Assembly: GCA_015680685.1 (NCBI GenBank)
Contig: MNCI01008326.1
Location: 394,312 to 458,311 of the forward strand
Origin: Gnetum montanum
Taxonomy: Eukaryota > Streptophyta > Gnetopsida > Gnetales > Gnetaceae
DNA length: 64,000 nt
Direction: 5' to 3'
The notes beneath the pieces were generated by a model. That model searched no databases. It saw only the letters and a program-made list of their open reading frames with translations, and was not told the origin of the DNA. How positions within the stretch are numbered: position 1 is the first letter of the stretch; each line of letters opens with the position of its first letter. Made by a program: the position numbers and the translations under genes. Of the stretch, positions 47,290 through 58,769 are shown piece after piece.

Positions 47290-49444
47290 GGCCTGAAAGT
47301 ATTCTAGAGGGTAGTAATGATTTTGGAAGGTTTCATAACTAGAAGAGTCCTACAAGGAGATTGGCAACTGAATGTAGTATCCATAAGGATCCAACTACTG
47401 ATAAGGGTAGTGCTGCCTTGGGGGTAGCATCCCCCATGACTATGAGTGCTATGATTGCTAGTAGTGCTCATACAGTTGCAACAGAGCTCCACTTGGATAA
47501 TATCTCTATTGTTGGTGGAACTTCCTAGAATTGCCTTGGGGATAAGGTAATCTCCAAGGTGTTTTCCTTTTTTCTAAGCAAGGATTTAGAGCATACAACA
47601 CAAACTCTTGTAAATGTGACCCCATGGGGCAACATCCCTTAGGATGTTCATATTGGCATATGTCACATCCATTTTCTTCCTTGGTGTTCAAGTCTGCAAC
47701 TTGTTCTACCATAGCAACTTTGCCCTTACCTTTTTGGTAGGCACATTTAGCCTCTTTTCTCCTTCATTGATCTTGATCATTACTCTATTCGTTGGATTCT
47801 TCTGCAATTTTAGAACACTTTGGAATTTTTCATCCAAAGAATCCCACATCTTGTCCACCTTAGCTGAAATTTTAGAAGTGAATTTTTTATGGGTAAAGTA
47901 TTCCTGTTCACCACTGCATCTAGAGATGACTCCTCCTCATCTTCACAGAATCGAACCTCCCTCTTCTAGATGGAAGGGTCTAGATTATATTCCTCTACAC
48001 TTTCTCATTTTTGTAGTGCTTCCTCTTCCTTGGCTACCTGCTCAATTAATCACTGAAGCTAATGAGCCCTCAATTTGGATAACCATCCTTGATCATAAAC
48101 GTCAAGGATCCTTGTTTCGAAATGTAGCCCATCTATGACATGGTAGAGCTATTCCTGCTAAGAGTAGCCATGACTAGGGCATCGGTGCAACAAGGAGTAA
48201 TATATACCCATGGCTACATCCAAGGGTTTGTGGCTACCTTGTTTCCACCCTTAAATTTGTTGTCTCAAATTAGACACTTTGGAGTAAGTTTCGTATTTAT
48301 CATTGAAGAGCTCTAGCATCATACTCCATCACCTAATTGATTCCAAATCCAAAGACTAGTACTAGCTTTCTGCTTCCTTGATGAGTATTTGGGAGAATAG
48401 CTTGAGTTTCTACCATTTATTTTCAATATTCTGCAGGGTGCAAGTATCATGAAATGCTTGCAAGTGAGTCTATGAATCACAATTATATTCCCCTTCAAAT
48501 TTGGGGATGTTGTTCATATTAAGGCACTTGATCCGACTATCTCTCAAGTGTCGGGTAGGTATTTGAATTACCTTTGCTATGTTGAGCATGTTTCGAGTGG
48601 CAAGTAGTGGTTCATCAAAGTCATTGTCTTGATGATGGCCATGGTGTCGATGATGGTCTCTACTACGTCTCCTTTCATGATGGTGAGCCTCCCATGACTG
48701 TCCATGCCCTTGCTCATGATGTTCCCATTGTCATCCTCGATCATGTTGGTTTTGGTGATCACCATCATCACGATCCCTCCTACGATGGTTGTAGTCAGAT
48801 TCAAAACCCAATGAAGCTAAGGTGGAAAGAGGGGAATGAGAAGAGGGGGGAGGACTACCACCCCCACTATGTCAATCACATTATCTTCCATGAAAATGGC
48901 CTCAATCTTCATGTCCATCTTCACCTTCACCATGATCTTTTCCAGAAGATCCATTAGCATCCTGGAACTCTGAGTTACTTGAACCTTTACTTTGTATGAT
49001 GGATTAGATGTTCTAATGTAGGGGTTTAGATGCAGAAGAATGGGGACCACGAGGAATAAGTTCCTCATTATTGTGTTGGGCCTGCAGGGAAAAAGGGTTA
49101 CTAGACCATTTTCCCTTTATTTGTTCATGGTTTTTTTCCTACTGCAAGTCCTATTTACACTGTGCTTTATTTGGATGATAAGCCCAATAATCATGATCCT
49201 CCATAATGTACTCCTCAACTTGGTCTTGAATGCCCAATCTGGTTAGAGTTTGGAGTAGCATTCTAAAAATTGATTATTTAGGGGGCAAGATAATGTTGAC
49301 CTCCATGTCTCACCATCACATCTACTCATCTTGATGCAGGATGAAGGTAAAGTTGGGTATATATTCATTTGGATGTCTATACACCACCTGACATTCCTGG
49401 GTCACTTGTGAGTTGGATTCATCTTACTTGTGTGAAGAAGACAT
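47290..49444 (-). pseudogene. Element 2 gag
   Basis: A likely ATG lies at 49444 (MSSSHK, then a stop). The capsid part is recognisable at about 48530-48330: IPKFEGEYNCDS, THLQAFHDTCTLQNIENKW and KLKLFSQILIKEAES are the plant retrotransposon-gag pattern. A Lys-rich end with CDICQYEHPKGCCPMG (near 47640) may be the remains of a zinc-binding segment, but it is not a standard CCHC knuckle. 48600-48830 is biased toward ATG/CAT triplets. Many in-frame stops occur, mostly CAA/CAG/CGA to TAA/TAG/TGA or TGG to TAG. Confidence 0.8.
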
Positions 49445-49587
49445 ATTAGTGTTAAACAACAAATAACTTGGTGTGCCTTACTCTTACCTAAGTCTCCTAG
49501 CATCAATAGATTTCAACGTAATGGATCTGTTCCAATGAAGTGAGTGATGATCTTGCTAAGGCTAGATAGTGCATGCGAGACTAACGG

Positions 49588-49605
49588 TCCTTAGCAACGG
49601 TGCCA
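49588..49605 (-). other. Primer-binding site of element 2 (tRNA-Asp type)
   Basis: The minus strand reads TGGCACCGTTGCTAAGGA, one base inside the right LTR. It matches the Athila primer site TGGCGCCGTTGCCGGGGA except at four positions, all C-to-T or G-to-A transitions. The Athila motif is from established knowledge. Confidence 0.85.
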
Positions 49606-49606
49606 A

Positions 49607-50479
49607 TGATGAGTGGTGAGGTACCCCTATGCCCAACCATACAAATCAAAAGCATTTACACATGATCTAGTCAAATTCTAAAGATTACGAGCACTTATGC
49701 ACAATATTCTAGCCATCAAAATTCTAGTTAGAATGGTCGTTGTCCTCTCAACATCACTTGTGACATTCTAGAAAAATGGTTAAGTGAGACTGAGGAATCT
49801 TATTTTTATATGTTTTATTTTATCTGTAATATCTAATTCTTATAATAAAGAGAGTAAAAGGCTGGATAATGTAAGATTTCACTACACTATAGTTCAACTA
49901 TCCCTAGCATAAGCAGTTGGTTCCACCCTCCGTGCACATCCCAAGCATGTTCTAATCACTATTGGGTTGCCAGATGTTAAGCATTACTGGGTTTCCAAGT
50001 GTCAAACATATGTTTGAGGTGGTTGTGCTTATGTGTTATCATGGACTACTAAAATGTACTGTAACTATAAAGTGATAACAAAAGCATTAAAATTATTAAA
50101 GTATTAATGCTTAAGTAATCTAGTTCAAATGTTGCAAGGAATGTTCAAAAAGCTCGTCTTTATTGTTATTCACGACAATGGGCTCAGGTACATTAGCACT
50201 CAAATAAAGAGCCATACACTCTTCAAACTATGTCTGTGAGCACTTGCAGAATAATCTAACTCCTACAGAAACAAACTGCAAGAGCTTCGCTATAACTTGA
50301 ACAAAAGGTGCCATAAATGTAGTGGGTGCATGCATATTTATAACAGAAAATAGACTCTGCACTGACGAGGCCACATCAATGCCTAGAAAGATGCATCGAT
50401 GGGGTCACGTTGATGTGGCCACATTAATGAGGCTTCGTCGATGTGGCCTAGTCAATGCAGTGGACTGGATGCTTCATCA
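49607..50479 (-). repeat. Element 2 right LTR (5' LTR)
   Basis: TGATGAGTGGTGAGG ... GATGCTTCATCA. The TATA box is at 50335-50342. The U3 words (GAGGCCACATCAATG, GGGGTCACGTTGATGTGG, GAGGCTTCGTCGATGTGG) are at 50366-50445. Confidence 0.92.
50335..50342 (-). promoter_or_regulatory. TATA box of element 2 right LTR
   Basis: TATAAATATGCATG on the minus strand. It would be the functional core promoter of the element. Confidence 0.7.
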
Positions 50480-50484
50480 ATAGC
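50480..50484. repeat. Target-site duplication of element 2 (right copy)
   Basis: ATAGC, identical to 37396-37400. Confidence 0.9.
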
Positions 50485-53006
50485 TATGGAAACATTTGAT
50501 TCGCCTTCACATACTAGGTTGCAAACTACCTCCTCTCCTCTTCAAATACTCTAGCAGTTTTATGTAGTTCATGTTAATTAGTCAATATTCCAGCTAGGTT
50601 TGCTACCATACCTTTTTACCCTTGGTAGCTAGCCTTTACTACTTCTAATTAAGAGTTTTCCACTTGTAGTTTTTGTAAAGCATCTTTAGAATCTACAAAC
50701 TCTTTTTCATATAGAGTCTATATGGCTGCTACTTGCTGTTTTAGCTCATTCCTAAGCCTACCTATTTTCAACATGGCCAAGTTAGCATAATAGAGATTAG
50801 CTAACCCCATTCTTCACTTTTGCTTGATGGATAAGGGCATAACTATGCTAGTCAGGGTTTTGTGCCAAAATAGAGTTGATTCTGGTCTTTGCCATTTGGA
50901 GCTATTTTTCATTGATCTTCTTATACATGTTAACCTGATCATAGAAGTGTTCTTTAAGATTTTTGTGTTTCTTTGCCTCATTTTGCCACATGCTAATTTT
51001 AATGGATTATGTTTCATGAAGGACACATACCTTCTCCATTGAGAGGATTCTATTTTCTTGTGTAAGGTTACTCATATCTTGGTTGACCATCACTAGTTGT
51101 TCCCTTAACTAGTGGATGCTTTTCTTCAAGATGTTTTTATATTTTTCTATAGTGCTCAACCTCATGTTGTTAGTAGCAAGTTTTTTATTTTCCTCTTGGA
51201 TTGTAGTAAGCTTCTTAGGATGTGCATATGTTTTTGTTTCTACTACATAGGCATTCCACACTTCTTTCTTCTTCTGTATTACCATTTTTTTATTCTACAC
51301 AATTAGATGATTTATCTACTTTGTCTTAAATTTTTCTATCTGGTTAGGTTCAATGAATTATGTGGGATTTCTTTGTTAATATCTTAGGGCTACAAGCTCT
51401 TCCTAGAGTTTGTGGATCTTTACTTTTGCATGCTCTACCCTTGTCTCTACCATGACTAGTTTTCCTTTGGTAGCAATGATCTCAAACTATATTGCAGTGA
51501 CATCACTTGGATGTCAAAGATTGTTGTCATGACTTGCCTAGTCTAGAATAGTCTATGAAGCACATCTTAATTATTAGCAAGAGTCATTGTGGTTCCAGCT
51601 AACATTTGAGCATCTTTGGCTCCAGTTAGATCTATTGGTGGCACAACATGTACATTGAAAGATTTCTTAATGTGATCAATGATCACCTCTACTACTCTCA
51701 CTACATCTTGGTGTTGCATTACCACAACTTTGGCTTCCTCTCTAGTCTCAAACACCACTTGGAATGATGCAATGTTCCTAGAGATTTTTTTTAACCATTT
51801 TGGCTCTTCTCTTTACTATAGTAAGATTATTACACTTGTTGGATTTGCTAGAACTATGGGCTAGATGGCACTGTCAATAACTCTATAAAGGTTGGCCTCC
51901 TCCCCTTTTTCTCAACTAATGATTTCTATAATCTATTGTAGATGACTCATTGATGATTTGTAGTCCTATAGTGATGGTAGTGGAACTTGTTGTTATTGTT
52001 GCTATTGTTGTTCTTATTGCTCTTGCTCTTGTTCTTATTCTTTTTTCTCTTCACCATGATCTTTTATCGGTGGCATTAGTTTAATAAATTTAGTGCATGA
52101 ATCATTTCAAGCTCTCTAGGGAACATCATTGGTGTATCCCAGGATTCCAGCTTACTTGAACAGCTTCCTGATAAGGCAAGAAAATGGAAGTGTTGGCTTC
52201 CTTTCCTTTCTTTCTTCAAACCACCTCAAAATTTTCATGAATTAGAGTTGTGCAAAGTTGATGTTGTAATTACCCATTAGGATAGCAATTCCTCTAGCCA
52301 CATAAGTAGATAGTCTGTTGAGTCCTTTTGTTAGGAAGAATTGATAGGTGTCATTATAGCTCATTATAGCAATTCCTCTAGCCACATAAGTAGATACTTT
52401 CTTCTAGAGTTAGCTCATTATAGCTTTATCTTCTTTGTCATATGTCCATTTTAGCCATAATTTTTTAGTTTCAGGATGTAATTGAGTGGATAGATGTACT
52501 ACCCTTACTCCTCTGTTGGGTATATTTAGAACTTCTATAGTTTCCTTGATCAAGAATGAAATTGAGACTCCTCCAATGTTGATAGTGATACCGTCTTCTT
52601 TGTTGTGCCAGAATTGGTAAGTTTCACCAAGGTATCATTTACCATTATGTGAAAGTGTAGGCCATAGTAGTTATGCTTGGAGTTGCATCCTTACCACTTC
52701 AAAAATAAATTCCATAAATGGGCCAAAGTTCATTTTCACAATGATTTTTGTCAATATGGATCTTTGTTGAATTGGTTGGAGGCAAACTTATGATAATGTG
52801 AGGCTTTGTCCTTGGACTTGTGATTCTTTGAGCTCTCCTTGGGCTTACTATCTAGTAGCAAGAGTTTCTTGATGAATACTAATATAGTGGGCTTCTTTCT
52901 CCTTATGCTTTGGTTCTTAACCTTCAGTTTGTCCTCTACCTTGGTCTTTTGGCCATTTACTTAAACCTTCTGAGGGTTCTCATTATGCTCCTCTTTTTGG
53001 AGCCAT
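50485..53006 (-). pseudogene. Element 3 third ORF, N-terminal and central part
   Basis: The ATG lies at 53006 (MAPKRGA). Homologous blocks to the third ORF of element 2, in order, are GETYQFWHNKEDGITINIGG, VSISFLIKETIEVLNIPNRG, INFAQL.FMKILRWFEERKE, LPFSCLIRKLF, FNVHVVPPIDLTGAKDAQML (51758-51567) and LYYANLAMLKIGRLRNELKQ (near 50780). The helical C-terminal half is heavily mutated. An 'EQEQEQ.EQQ.QQ' run lies near 52010. A partial duplication around 52260-52410 repeats 'gcaattcctctagccacata'. The frame ends at the element 2 insertion and resumes at 37396. No signal peptide or membrane helix is seen. Confidence 0.65.
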
Positions 53007-53557
53007 TTGCAATCATTAAGAAATTAGGAATAATTAGAACATGTTCTATAAATTTTATAACTTCCTTCCTTTCTCATACTTTTATTTAGATCAAGTTCTT
53101 AGTTGTTAGGATTGCAAAATTAGAAAATTTTTGCAAAAATTTACCCCATAAGTGTTAATTTCCTTATAACCCTTCATAATTATTCATTTTGTTCCTTATG
53201 TATGGCTCATAATGACGGTTATGGTTCCTTAAGAATAGTATTTAAGTGTTTTGGCATTAATATGATTGATTATTCCTTAAAACTTTCAACTTTCACTTCA
53301 TAGTTACCTTTAAAATGCCTTCATGATGTTAGCAAATTTTGAAAATTTGGCTTAGAGTTTCCTCACTAGCACCCTCCACGATTAAGATGAGCACTCTAGG
53401 ATCAAATTGGTTCACAAAACATGAAAATTGGAGTGGTAATGTAGAAGATATTCCTTGGGAAACCTAGGAGGTTAGAGCTCAAATCAGAGAAGAAAAGTTG
53501 AAAATTACCCCTTATGTGCAAATGAGAAATGAAGAAAATTTTGGTGTAGTCCTCGCA

Positions 53558-53600
53558 TATTTATACTTTTTGGTTGACCCGATATCAAAGCCAAAAATTT
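53558..53600 (-). promoter_or_regulatory. Candidate internal promoter of element 3
   Basis: TATAAATATGCG on the minus strand (53554-53565) lies about 550 bp upstream of the third ORF, nearly the same spacing as in element 2. Beside it, 'acccgatatcaaagcc' (53577-53592) matches 'cccacgatatcaaatatg', which lies beside the TATA position in this element's left LTR (36990-37007). Function inferred. Confidence 0.45.
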
Positions 53601-54830
53601 TTCATTTTTCATAAGGGTTTGATGGGGAAAATGATTCTTTTGGACATTTTGAAGGTTTTGAGGTTACTTAGAGGGTTTGGATGAAGGAAATATGCATATT
53701 TTTGTCAAAAATTTGTTTTTGAAAGTTCATAGAGAATAAATATTAGGCTAATAAAGTTCATAAGATGGATAAGAAGGGTAATGAATTCATGTTGTGAGAA
53801 TAGATGATTCAAATCATATGGGAAGTATTTATTGACATTTCTTGATGTTGAAAGGTTCAAGATGATGTGCAATCTCTTGGTAGGTATAAGGAACAATAGT
53901 TATATAAGTGGGTCCTCCCCAAAGAAGGCTCTAGCCCTTAATGCCCTTGTATACCCATGCCTAATAGTGTCCTTAGGCACATAAGGAGTTGAATGTAACA
54001 CATACCTATTTAGAAAAACACACATGTTAGTACCACCAGATTAGGAAAATAATGTTATGTTACACAAAACCACAAGTTACGACTATTCTTATAGTGAGAT
54101 GATATGGACTTAGAAGGGAGTGTAGAAATTCGAATGTGAGGTATCTTACCATAGGAATAATGAATTCTTATGTTTCATTAGTGGTTAATGTAATCACTAG
54201 CTTTTCTATTCAAGATTCAAACCAAGTCAAGACAACATTCCCATTTCATCTCTTGGAACTACAATTATAAGACTATCAATGTTGCAAAGAGTACTGTCAA
54301 TTGGTGTATTATCTAAGGAAGCAGTTTTGTTCATGGCACTTTGTTTTATTTTTAGATTCCTAAGAAGCTACCTACCCTCAAGCATGGTAACATGTCTTTC
54401 TAGTGGGATCCCCAAAAATTTATTCTATGCTCTTTTATTTTTATCTATGTTTATCTTTTATGGCAACACTTATTTTACTCTTACTCCAAATTTTCATTAG
54501 ATATACAAGGATATAATACGATGGTAGAAACATGATAGAAATCATAATAGTAATCCCACAAATGTCCTTGATGTGACATCCTTTTCATTCCCTCTTGGTT
54601 TTTCACTTTTTGGTATAGGCATAATGATCATAGGTTTATTCTTAATTGTATGATGGAAAAGAATATCATCATGGCCATGGTAAGAAGCCATTATTAATGG
54701 AATATGTGGATGGATGATGTGAGTTCACTATTTAAATAATCAGTGTCTTATGACTTGATAAGATAGAGAAATCTTAGCCTTATTAGACTACATCTTGCCT
54801 TTATTTGTAATGTGTCTCATTAGTAATCAC
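53601..54830 (-). other. Element 3 non-coding interval between integrase and internal promoter
   Basis: No supported gene. A 73-codon plus-strand hydrophobic frame at 54279-54500 is probably chance in T-rich DNA. 53930-53965 ('gggtcctccccaaagaaggc') is shared with element 2 (42235-42260). Confidence 0.45.
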
Positions 54831-54833
54831 AAA

Positions 54834-56430
54834 TTATTTACAAAGGGTTTGAAAATAAAGTATTAAAGAAATCAAAAAGATAGTAATAATTATGGAAAAG
54901 TGTAAAGAATGAAAAATGTTAAAAGAATAGAAAATGTAAAATAATTTAGAAATGTAAAAGAATGTCAAAAATTTAAGAAATATTAATGAATGTGAAAAAT
55001 AAAAAGAAATTGAAAAATTCACTAAGGTACCTATGAATTTAAATTGACACCCCACAACTATTATTAAAATCAGGTAAATAGAATATAGAATAATTGAAAG
55101 ATTGGTGGGTAGGTCAAGTAGACTCCTTAGAATATTTAGAGTATGGTTTGAATTGTTGGAGATTAATAGGAATAAGCTTATGTGGATAGGATTGGTGGTG
55201 GATGTGTAAGGAACTAGATGATAAGTGGCTTTCACAATGTATAGTTCCTTTCAAAATGTCTAAAATTTAGCTTTTTGGGGTAAATGACTGGGATTATAAT
55301 AAAGGACCTTGTCACCCGATTGTATGGTTACATTCCATATTTGTGAATCATGCCCATGTTTGGAGTAATGATTATGGACTTTACTACCCATAAGTGCTAC
55401 TAGCCAATTCTCATCTAAAATATTTAGGTTCATTAGATGTTCCTTTTTGGCTAAAATTAGATTAAGAAAAAGTTCACTAGCAGTAGCTAAACTGTGAAGT
55501 TCTACCTAGATTGTAAGCATTGGCAACTTGTCATAGATCAACTTGTATGGTGTGTACCCTATAAGTAGTTTCTAGGATGTCCTATAGGCCCATAGAGCAT
55601 CATTTAATTTAGTACTTCAATCTCATCTAAATTTACTAACTATTCTAGTGAGTATTTTAGTAATTTCACAGTTAGAAACTTTCGCTTGACCATTTTCTTG
55701 CGGATGATATGGTGTTGTTAGCTTATGGTTAACCTAAAGTTTTTGCATGAGTTTCTTAAAGGTAGCACCAGTGAAGTGGCTTCCATTATCTAATATAGGA
55801 ATTCTTGGCACTCCAAATCTATTCATCACATGTTATTTGGAAAAAATTGGTAATTTTTATTACTGTATAGTCTTTTATTACTGCTACCACTACCCAATTT
55901 TTGTAGTAATCCATAGTTACAATAATATATGCTTTTTCATTTGACATTAGTTGAATAGAAAATCAGTCCCCTAGATATCAAAAGTTTTAGTGGTTGTATC
56001 TAGTGTTGTGGCCCTTCATATGTAGCCATCATTCCTCCATCTCTTTGGCAACATTCACAAGATTATGAAAAAATATGGGAATCTCTAAATAAAATAGCCC
56101 AAAAGTAGCCTATCATCAGTAGTTTGAGTGTTGTTCTACATCCCAAACAGTAGTCATGACATGGGCCTTCATGGGCATCCTGTAAAACTCTCTACTAGCC
56201 ACTCTCTAGCACACATCATCTAATGAGCCTATCTACATAGATCTTGAATAGATTGTCATTGATTTCCATGTATCATTTTGCTTTGTGAAGGAATTACTCA
56301 CATTGTTTTCTACTTCATTTAACAGGAAGTTCTTGTGTGATTATGTAAGTCAGGTACTATATGATCCATAGCTTCTTATTAAATCTACAACCTTTACTAT
56401 TCTAATAAATAGATCCTAATCAAGAAATTG
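54834..56430 (-). pseudogene. Element 3 integrase
   Basis: The minus strand gives FDI.GTDFLFN (first Asp kept, near 56010), IPILDNGSHFTGATFKKLMQ (second Asp kept, near 55790), then GQAKVSNCEITKILTRIVSK, in which the catalytic Glu reads Lys (one G-to-A change). WAYRTS.KLLIGYTPYKLIY follows near 55560. The C-terminal domain (SGDKVLYYNPSHLPQKAKF) runs to about 55230. The 133-codon open frame 55235-54834 beyond it is an AT-rich, Phe/Ile-rich tail and probably not part of the enzyme. Confidence 0.8.
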
Positions 56431-56439
56431 GTTTGATAA

Positions 56440-56870
56440 AGGTTCCACTTAGTTTTCTCAATCTCATTTCAACCTTGATAAATGGTCAACTACTACATTT
56501 TCTATTCCATTCTTATCAATAATCATGATGTCAATCTCTTGAAGAATCATGAGCCATCTTATCACTTTAGGACTAACTACTGGTTTGTTCATAAGAAATT
56601 GGATGACACTATGATCGGTGTGGACATAGATTTGGTAATCAACCACATAGTGTTTGAACTTTTCAAGTGTGTACACAATGACCATAAGATCCTTATTAAT
56701 TGTGGTGTAATTTAATTATGCTTTGGTGATGCTCTTGCTAGCACAGTATATGTAGTATGGTCTTTCTTAATCATCAAATTGTGTCAGTACTATACTAAGT
56801 GCATAGTTAGAAGCATCAGTCATGATATGAAAAGGCCTTTACCAATCTAGAGCTTGGAGGATTGTTGTCT
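56440..56870 (-). pseudogene. Element 3 RNase H
   Basis: The open piece 56685-56464 reads MVIVYTLEKFKHYVVDYQIY then VHTDHSVIQFLMNKPVVSPK and ends in VVDHLSRLK. This is the C-terminal two thirds of a gypsy RNase H with the TDH and DHLSR blocks intact. Upstream, in other frames, YALSIVLTQ and PYYIYCASKSITKA can be read. Athila-type. Confidence 0.85.
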
Positions 56871-57720
56871 CAACTAATTTTTTCTTTAGAGAATTGAATG
56901 CCTTTTCAAATTACTTGGTCCACTTGAAGGGTGCATCCTTCTTCATGAGTTCTACAAGGGGTTTAGCTATCTTTGAAGAGTTTTCAATTAATCTCCTATA
57001 CTATCCCATATAGCCTAAAAAGGATATTACATATTTCACTATATATGGCCATTGAGTAATGTTTTGGATGACTCTGGTCTTCTTGGGATCTACATGTCTA
57101 CCCTTCCAGAAGATTTTATGTCCTAGCATTATGCCTTCTTGGATCATAAGATGGCTCTTTTGCTAGTTGAGCTTGAGATTAGTTTTAACACATCTCTTAA
57201 GTACCTACTCCAACTAGTCTAGTGCTTATTTGAAATCCAACCCATACATGGAAAAATCATCCATAAGGACTTCAACAGCATTGTGTATCTACTTCTAGAT
57301 GATACTTAATACCAATCTTTGAAAACTTGCTAGTGCATTGCAAAGACCAAAGGACATCAATCTGTAGGCAAACATTCCACATGAATTGGTGAACATGGTC
57401 TGCTCTTAGTCTTTAGGTACAATGTGGATTTGATTGTATCCACTGTACCCATCTAGAAAACAATAATATCATATCTTGAAATTGTGTTTGGAACCTCATC
57501 AAATAATGGAAATGGAAAGTGATACTTAAACGTGGCTAAGTTCAACATCTAGAAGTTGATGTAGATGTGTCATTTGTCCCCCTTCTTTGGAACTACCACT
57601 AAAGGATTGATCCATTCAATATCTACAATAGGATAGATGAATCCTACCTTTAACAATTTCTCCAATTGTTTCTTGACTACCTCCTTGAGTTTAGGATTAA
57701 GCCTTTATTGAGTTGGCATT
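56870..57720 (-). pseudogene. Element 3 reverse transcriptase
   Basis: KKQLEKLLKVGFIYPIVDIE, NPLVVVPKKGDK and LNLATFKYHFPFPLFDEV are near 57690-57540. VEVLMDDFSMYGLDFK, with the catalytic MDD intact, is near 57265. LKLN.QKSHLMIQEGIMLG and the thumb follow near 57160-57000. Several frameshifts and stops occur. Confidence 0.85.
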
Positions 57721-57899
57721 TTGGTTTAATTATAAGATCAAGATAGATCTAGTGTTGAAAACTTCATGGATCAATTCTCATGATTTCATCATAAGACCAT
57801 GCAAACGCTATAGGCTATTTGCTAAGTATTTCCAGTAGTCTTTTTTCTATTCTTTTTCTACATTGACATTGATAATCATCAACTTCTTGTTATTCAAAT

Positions 57900-58760
57900 A
57901 TAGATATTCTAATGTTTCCAGTAGGGCTTTCAATTCCACCAGTTCCTGTTCCATTATGTTTGGAATCTCAAAGTATCCTTAATCTATTTCTTGTTCCTAA
58001 TTATTTTGAGGGTAAGAGTGTCCTTTCCTTAGCTATTCTAACTTATCTATTTGTACAATGTAGGTACTAATGATTTGTTCTTTTGATTCTATGTACTTGT
58101 TGGATTAAGTTTCTTTAGTTATAATTAGCCACTGGATGCCCTTTTATTGAGTGGCTACTACATATAGACAATTTTGCATACATCTTGTTTTGACACATCT
58201 ATTACATACCTTATTCTCCTCTTGTTTGATAGCCCAAATTCTTCACATGCAATTGCACCCATTATTGTTGTATGTGATATATGAAACTCTTCATCTTTGT
58301 ATAATTCTAGCTTCATTCTCCTTGGAAATTTCTAATGACAAATCATGTATTCCAAACTTAGCATCCACACTGCTAATCCAAGCTCTACCATGATATTTGG
58401 GAATTTTCCCTTGTATTTTCCTATGATAATGACTAGCAAATCAGTAGGGTAAAACCAACTACTAATATTAGTAATAACATCATCCACTTATCCAAGTGGA
58501 GCTATGATTGACTAGTTCACAAGCTCTAGAAAATGTTACTATTCTAGGCTAATACATGTCTTGAGATATCAGGTTTACCCTAGATCTAGAATCTAGTAGA
58601 GGTTTACATGGCTTTTATCTTGCTATTTGGAGATAAACTAAAGGACTTCCTCAATTAATTTGCTTTGATGGAAGAGCCCCTACCTTAATCAAATGAGTTA
58701 TTATCTGATTTACCATGATAGTTGTGACATTTGAACTTGATGAAGTCAAACTACTACTAC
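57900..58760 (-). pseudogene. Element 3 protease region
   Basis: The best text is near 58420-58170: GKYKGKFPNIMVELGLAVWM, ICH.KFPRRMKLELYKDEEF and HISHTTIMGAIACEEFGLSN. It aligns loosely with the same region of element 2. The catalytic triplet is not identifiable. Assigned by position between gag and RT. Confidence 0.4.
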
Positions 58761-58769
58761 ATTAAGAAG

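Larger units (their letters stand above)
37401..50479 (-). mobile_element. Element 2: Athila-like Ty3/gypsy element with a third ORF
   Basis: 880- and 873-bp LTRs (37401-38280 and 49607-50479), an ATAGC duplication, polypurine tract, and a primer site matching the tRNA-Asp type used by Athila. Minus-strand order is gag, protease region, RT, RNase H, integrase, a 2-kb non-coding interval with a TATA box, then a third sense ORF in the env-like position. The RT text (MDDFSTYGVTFEQALDYLEQ) is Athila-like. Many stops occur. Over the first 107 LTR bases I count about 12 differences, nearly all transitions. Confidence 0.92.

Noticed and set aside
48577-48957. Histidine/aspartate-rich plus-strand ORF (metal-binding protein)
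   Set aside because: It is the antisense of the ATG/CAT-biased part of element 2 gag; the same bias occurs at 60341-60600 in element 3 gag.
54834-55235. 133-codon hydrophobic minus-strand ORF, possibly a membrane (envelope) protein
   Set aside because: Its first residues belong to the end of the element 3 integrase. The rest is an AT-rich simple tract giving Phe/Ile/Leu codons, with no signal peptide arrangement.
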